Part shown: positions 5,713 to 7,955 of the stretch, one piece after another
Position numbering within the stretch: the stretch's first letter is position 1
Layout of the letters: each line of letters starts with the position of its first letter
Origin: CAYYAU01 sp964469765 [NCBI: uncultured Clostridia bacterium]
GTDB taxonomy: Bacteria > UBA6262 > WVXT01 > CAYYAU01
DNA length: 7,955 nt
Direction: 5' to 3'
Assembly (NCBI GenBank): GCA_964469765.1
Contig: CAYYAU010000049.1
Coordinates: 1 to 7,955, forward strand
Program-made: the position numbers and the translations under genes
The notes under the pieces: model-generated
What the model was told of the DNA's origin: nothing
Database searches by the model: none
Seen by the model: only the letters and a program-made list of their open reading frames with translations

Positions 5713-6487
5713 TAAAACTTTAAAGTTTTTAAATAAATTTAAATCTAAATCAAACATTGCAGTTGTATTAGGTTCTGGCTGGCAGAGTTTTATAGATTCT
5801 GTAAAGGATAGAAGAGAAATACCTTTTAGTAAAATTCCTTTCTTTCCTCAGCCCAAGGTTAAAGGACATACAGGAAATCTTATATTAGGAAAGATAAATA
5901 ATAGGAGAATATTTATTCTTCAAGGAAGAATCCATTACTACGAAGGTGTACCAATTGAAAAGGTTACCTACCCTATTAGGACGGTTTCTCATTTAGGGGT
6001 AAATAAGATAATCCTTACAGCTGCTTGTGGTGCGGTTAACCCTAATTTGAATATTGGTGATTTAGTATTGATAAAGGACCACATTAATTTAATGGGGGTA
6101 AATCCTTTAATTGGGAACCCACTTTTTATAGATTTAAAAGGTCTCTACTCTCTAAAATTAAGAAGATTAGCCAAGAAAGTAGCCAGAGAGAACAAGATAA
6201 AACTCATAGATGGAGTTTATTGTGGATTTTCAGGACCAAGTTATGAAACGCCGGCAGAGGTGAAGATGGCAAATAGAGTTGGCGCTGATGTGGTTGGTAT
6301 GTCTTTAGTGGTTGATGCTATTTTTTCTTATTCATTGGGAATGAAGGTTTTAGCAATTGCATATACAGCGAACAGAAGTTCATCAAATAGAGAATGTTTG
6401 ACTCATAGGTATGTTTTAGAGGTGGGAGAAAAAATAAAGAACAAAACCACATTACTTCTTAAAAATATAATTAAAAGGATACAATGA
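5696..6487 (+). CDS. Purine nucleoside phosphorylase (PNP/MTAP trimeric family)
   Basis: This cytoplasmic salvage enzyme splits purine nucleosides with phosphate into base and ribose-1-phosphate. The 263-aa length fits the trimeric family. Visible sites are the phosphate loop LGSG (25-28), GHTGN (57-61), the GRIHYYEG loop with R78 and H80 (77-84), TAACGAVN (108-115), and CGFSGPSYETPAE with E184 (176-188). M202 and N226 keep the same spacing as human E201, M219 and N243. N226 points to 6-oxopurine (inosine/guanosine) use rather than methylthioadenosine, whose enzymes have aspartate there. Two oddities: A109 sits where an asparagine is usual, and GMSLVVD (201-207) replaces the common GMSTVPE. 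No ribosome binding site precedes the ATG, and an in-frame TGA at 5648-5650 limits any upstream start. Its end overlaps the RecJ start by 4 nt. Confidence 0.9.
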   Translation: MPTDIDKTLKFLNKFKSKSNIAVVLGSGWQSFIDSVKDRREIPFSKIPFFPQPKVKGHTGNLILGKINNRRIFILQGRIHYYEGVPIEKVTYPIRTVSHLGVNKIILTAACGAVNPNLNIGDLVLIKDHINLMGVNPLIGNPLFIDLKGLYSLKLRRLAKKVARENKIKLIDGVYCGFSGPSYETPAEVKMANRVGADVVGMSLVVDAIFSYSLGMKVLAIAYTANRSSSNRECLTHRYVLEVGEKIKNKTTLLLKNIIKRIQ

Positions 6488-7955
6488 AAGTTGACTCTGA
6501 GAAACAGTGGATTTTAACACCACAAAATAAAGAGCTTGTTGAAACTATATCTGAAGAGATTAGGGTTTCTCGTTTAATTTCTCAAATACTTGTAAGTCGT
6601 GGAATAAAAAGTTTAAAAGAGGCCGAGAGGTTTTTATATCCTAAACTTGATGATATCTATTCTTGTTTTCTATTGCAGGATATGGAAGTTGCTATTGAAA
6701 GAATAAGAAAAGCGATTCGTAATAAGGAGCGTATTCTTATTTGGGCAGATAAGGATGTTGATGGAATTGTTGGAGCTATAATAATCTATGACACATTGCG
6801 CAGGTTAGATGTGAATTGTAGGTATTATATCCCTTCAAAGGATGAGTATGGACTACAAAAGGATAAGATTAAACAGTTTAGAAAGGAAGGATTTAGTCTT
6901 CTTATTACTACAGACTGTGGAACAAATGATGTTGAAGAAATAGAATACTTACACTCCTTAAATGTTGATACAATTATCACTGACCACCATGAAGTGTCTG
7001 GAAAATTACCAGAGGCTCTCGCAGTAATAAATCCAAAAAGAGATGGAAGCATATATCCCTATCGGGAGATTCCAGGGTGTCTTGTAGCTTTTAAGTTGAT
7101 GTTAGGTTTACTTATATCCTTTGAGGATGAGTATAACAAAGAAATAGTGGTATTTGATTTTGAGACAACAGGACTTTCTTCTGTTAATGATGAAATTATA
7201 GAAATAGGAGCTTTTAAAATAAAAAATGGTATTGTGAAAGATAAATTTCACGTATTAGTCAAACCAAAAAGCCAGATACCTCCATTCATTAAGCAATTTA
7301 CAGGAATAAAAGATGAGGATATGGAAGAAGCTTTTTCTTTGAAAGATGCCTTAAAGATGTTTTTAGAGTTTATAGAAGATAATACTTTAATAGCCCATAA
7401 CGCAAGTTTTGATATAGGATTTTTAAAGGAGAATTGTAAAAGGTTATTTGATATAGAGATACAGAATAATATTGTTGATACATTAGATTTATCTATAAAG
7501 ATGTTGCCAGGGAAAAGTCATAGTTTAGAGGCACTTACGAAAAGGCTGGGGATTGATGTTTCTGGTTTTCATCGTGCTTTAAATGATGCTTTAGCAACCA
7601 GTTTACTTTATTTAGAGATGGAGAATATGAGAAAATCACATAGAAAGACCTTTATTCAAGAAAACTTAGATTTACTTGCATTAGGAACATTTGCTGATCA
7701 GGTGCCTTTGGTTGATGAAAACAGAGTGATAGTAAGATATGGAATGGAAGCGTTAAGAAAGACAAGAAGAACAGGACTTACATTACTTTTAGAAGAGTTG
7801 GATTTACTAAATAGACAGATTGATGAGAAGGATATTTCTAGGGAGATAGTTCCATTACTTAATTCCTGTGGTAGAATGGGGCAGGCTCATTTGGCTATGG
7901 AGTTTCTACTTACTGAAAATAAAAATGATGCAATTGAACTTTTTCATCAAATACA
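6484..7955 (+). CDS. recJ: RecJ-type single-strand exonuclease with an inserted DEDDh 3'-5' exonuclease domain (3' end beyond window)
   Basis: An open frame runs to the window edge (490 codons seen). It begins as a normal RecJ: KQWIL near the start, LVSRGIKSLKEAERFL (36-51), DHH motif I ADKDVDG (88-94), TTDCGT (142-147) with D144, TDHHE (166-170), and INPKRDG leading to PGCLVAFKL (about 182-205). At about residue 220 a complete DnaQ/PolC-like exonuclease starts: FDFETTGL (D225, E227), AHNASFD (D310) and HRALNDA (H363, D368), so all five DEDDh residues are present. RecJ then resumes at LDLLALGTFADQVPL (395-409, D405), ENRVIVRYG and NSCGRMG (460-466), the start of the DHHA1 linker. RecJ degrades single-stranded DNA 5'-3' in repair and recombination; the insert should add 3'-5' activity. 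The ATG overlaps the phosphorylase TGA (ATGA), so translation is probably coupled. The DHHA1 and OB parts lie outside the window. Confidence 0.92.
   Translation, partial: MKVDSEKQWILTPQNKELVETISEEIRVSRLISQILVSRGIKSLKEAERFLYPKLDDIYSCFLLQDMEVAIERIRKAIRNKERILIWADKDVDGIVGAIIIYDTLRRLDVNCRYYIPSKDEYGLQKDKIKQFRKEGFSLLITTDCGTNDVEEIEYLHSLNVDTIITDHHEVSGKLPEALAVINPKRDGSIYPYREIPGCLVAFKLMLGLLISFEDEYNKEIVVFDFETTGLSSVNDEIIEIGAFKIKNGIVKDKFHVLVKPKSQIPPFIKQFTGIKDEDMEEAFSLKDALKMFLEFIEDNTLIAHNASFDIGFLKENCKRLFDIEIQNNIVDTLDLSIKMLPGKSHSLEALTKRLGIDVSGFHRALNDALATSLLYLEMENMRKSHRKTFIQENLDLLALGTFADQVPLVDENRVIVRYGMEALRKTRRTGLTLLLEELDLLNRQIDEKDISREIVPLLNSCGRMGQAHLAMEFLLTENKNDAIELFHQI

Noticed and set aside
5536-5757. 73-aa hydrophobic minus-strand frame across the methyltransferase-phosphorylase gap
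   Set aside because: It overlaps both flanking genes. The hydrophobicity comes from reading A-rich DNA on the opposite strand, and no convincing start site is seen.
6825-7052. 75-aa minus-strand frame inside the RecJ gene
   Set aside because: Antisense to the conserved DHH motifs; a chance shadow.
7130-7650. A separate dnaQ gene or assembly break splitting RecJ
   Set aside because: The frame is continuous on both sides, no stop or start/ribosome-site arrangement surrounds the exonuclease domain, and codon use does not visibly change, so a true insertion in one protein is the simpler reading.

Overview
This is an AT-rich bacterial window in which every convincing gene lies on the + strand, tightly packed. 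Clear Shine-Dalgarno sites (AAAGGAG, AGGAGGT, AAGGAG) show bacterial translation. The split transketolase, the strong A/T bias and the unusual domain fusions suggest a little-studied anaerobic or candidate-phylum lineage. That placement is inference; no rRNA or marker gene here fixes the taxonomy.

Layout: (1) 1-78, probable tail of an upstream gene. (2) 106-1311, an in-frame fusion of a response-regulator receiver (REC) domain to the N-terminal, thiamine-diphosphate-binding half of transketolase. After a 119-nt spacer with inverted repeats comes the separate C-terminal half (1431-2375, GTG start). (3) 2413-4004, a PiT-type phosphate permease overlapping by one base with its DUF47/PhoU-like partner. 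(4) 4066-5576, an unrecognised 218-aa protein and, two bases later, a beta-class DNA methyltransferase; they may form a small modification or restriction-modification unit behind a possible palindromic control site. (5) 5696-6487, purine nucleoside phosphorylase, overlapping by 4 nt (ATGA) with (6) 6484-7955, a RecJ-type single-strand exonuclease that runs off the window end.

The most striking observation is gene 6. A complete DEDDh (DnaQ/PolC-type) 3'-5' exonuclease domain with all five catalytic residues is inserted inside the RecJ DHH domain, whose own motifs resume on the other side in the same frame. One polypeptide would therefore carry a RecJ-type 5'-3' nuclease core and a proofreading-type 3'-5' nuclease core. 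The second most striking is the REC-transketolase fusion, which suggests phospho-signal control of the pentose phosphate branch.

Metabolically, transketolase, phosphate uptake and purine nucleoside phosphorylase (phosphate plus nucleoside to ribose-1-phosphate plus base) all touch phosphate and pentose phosphates, so part of the cluster may serve that theme. The methyltransferase pair and RecJ are DNA-directed. I saw no tRNA, rRNA, CRISPR array, insertion sequence or convincing rho-independent terminator, and no gene-free stretch over 300 bases.
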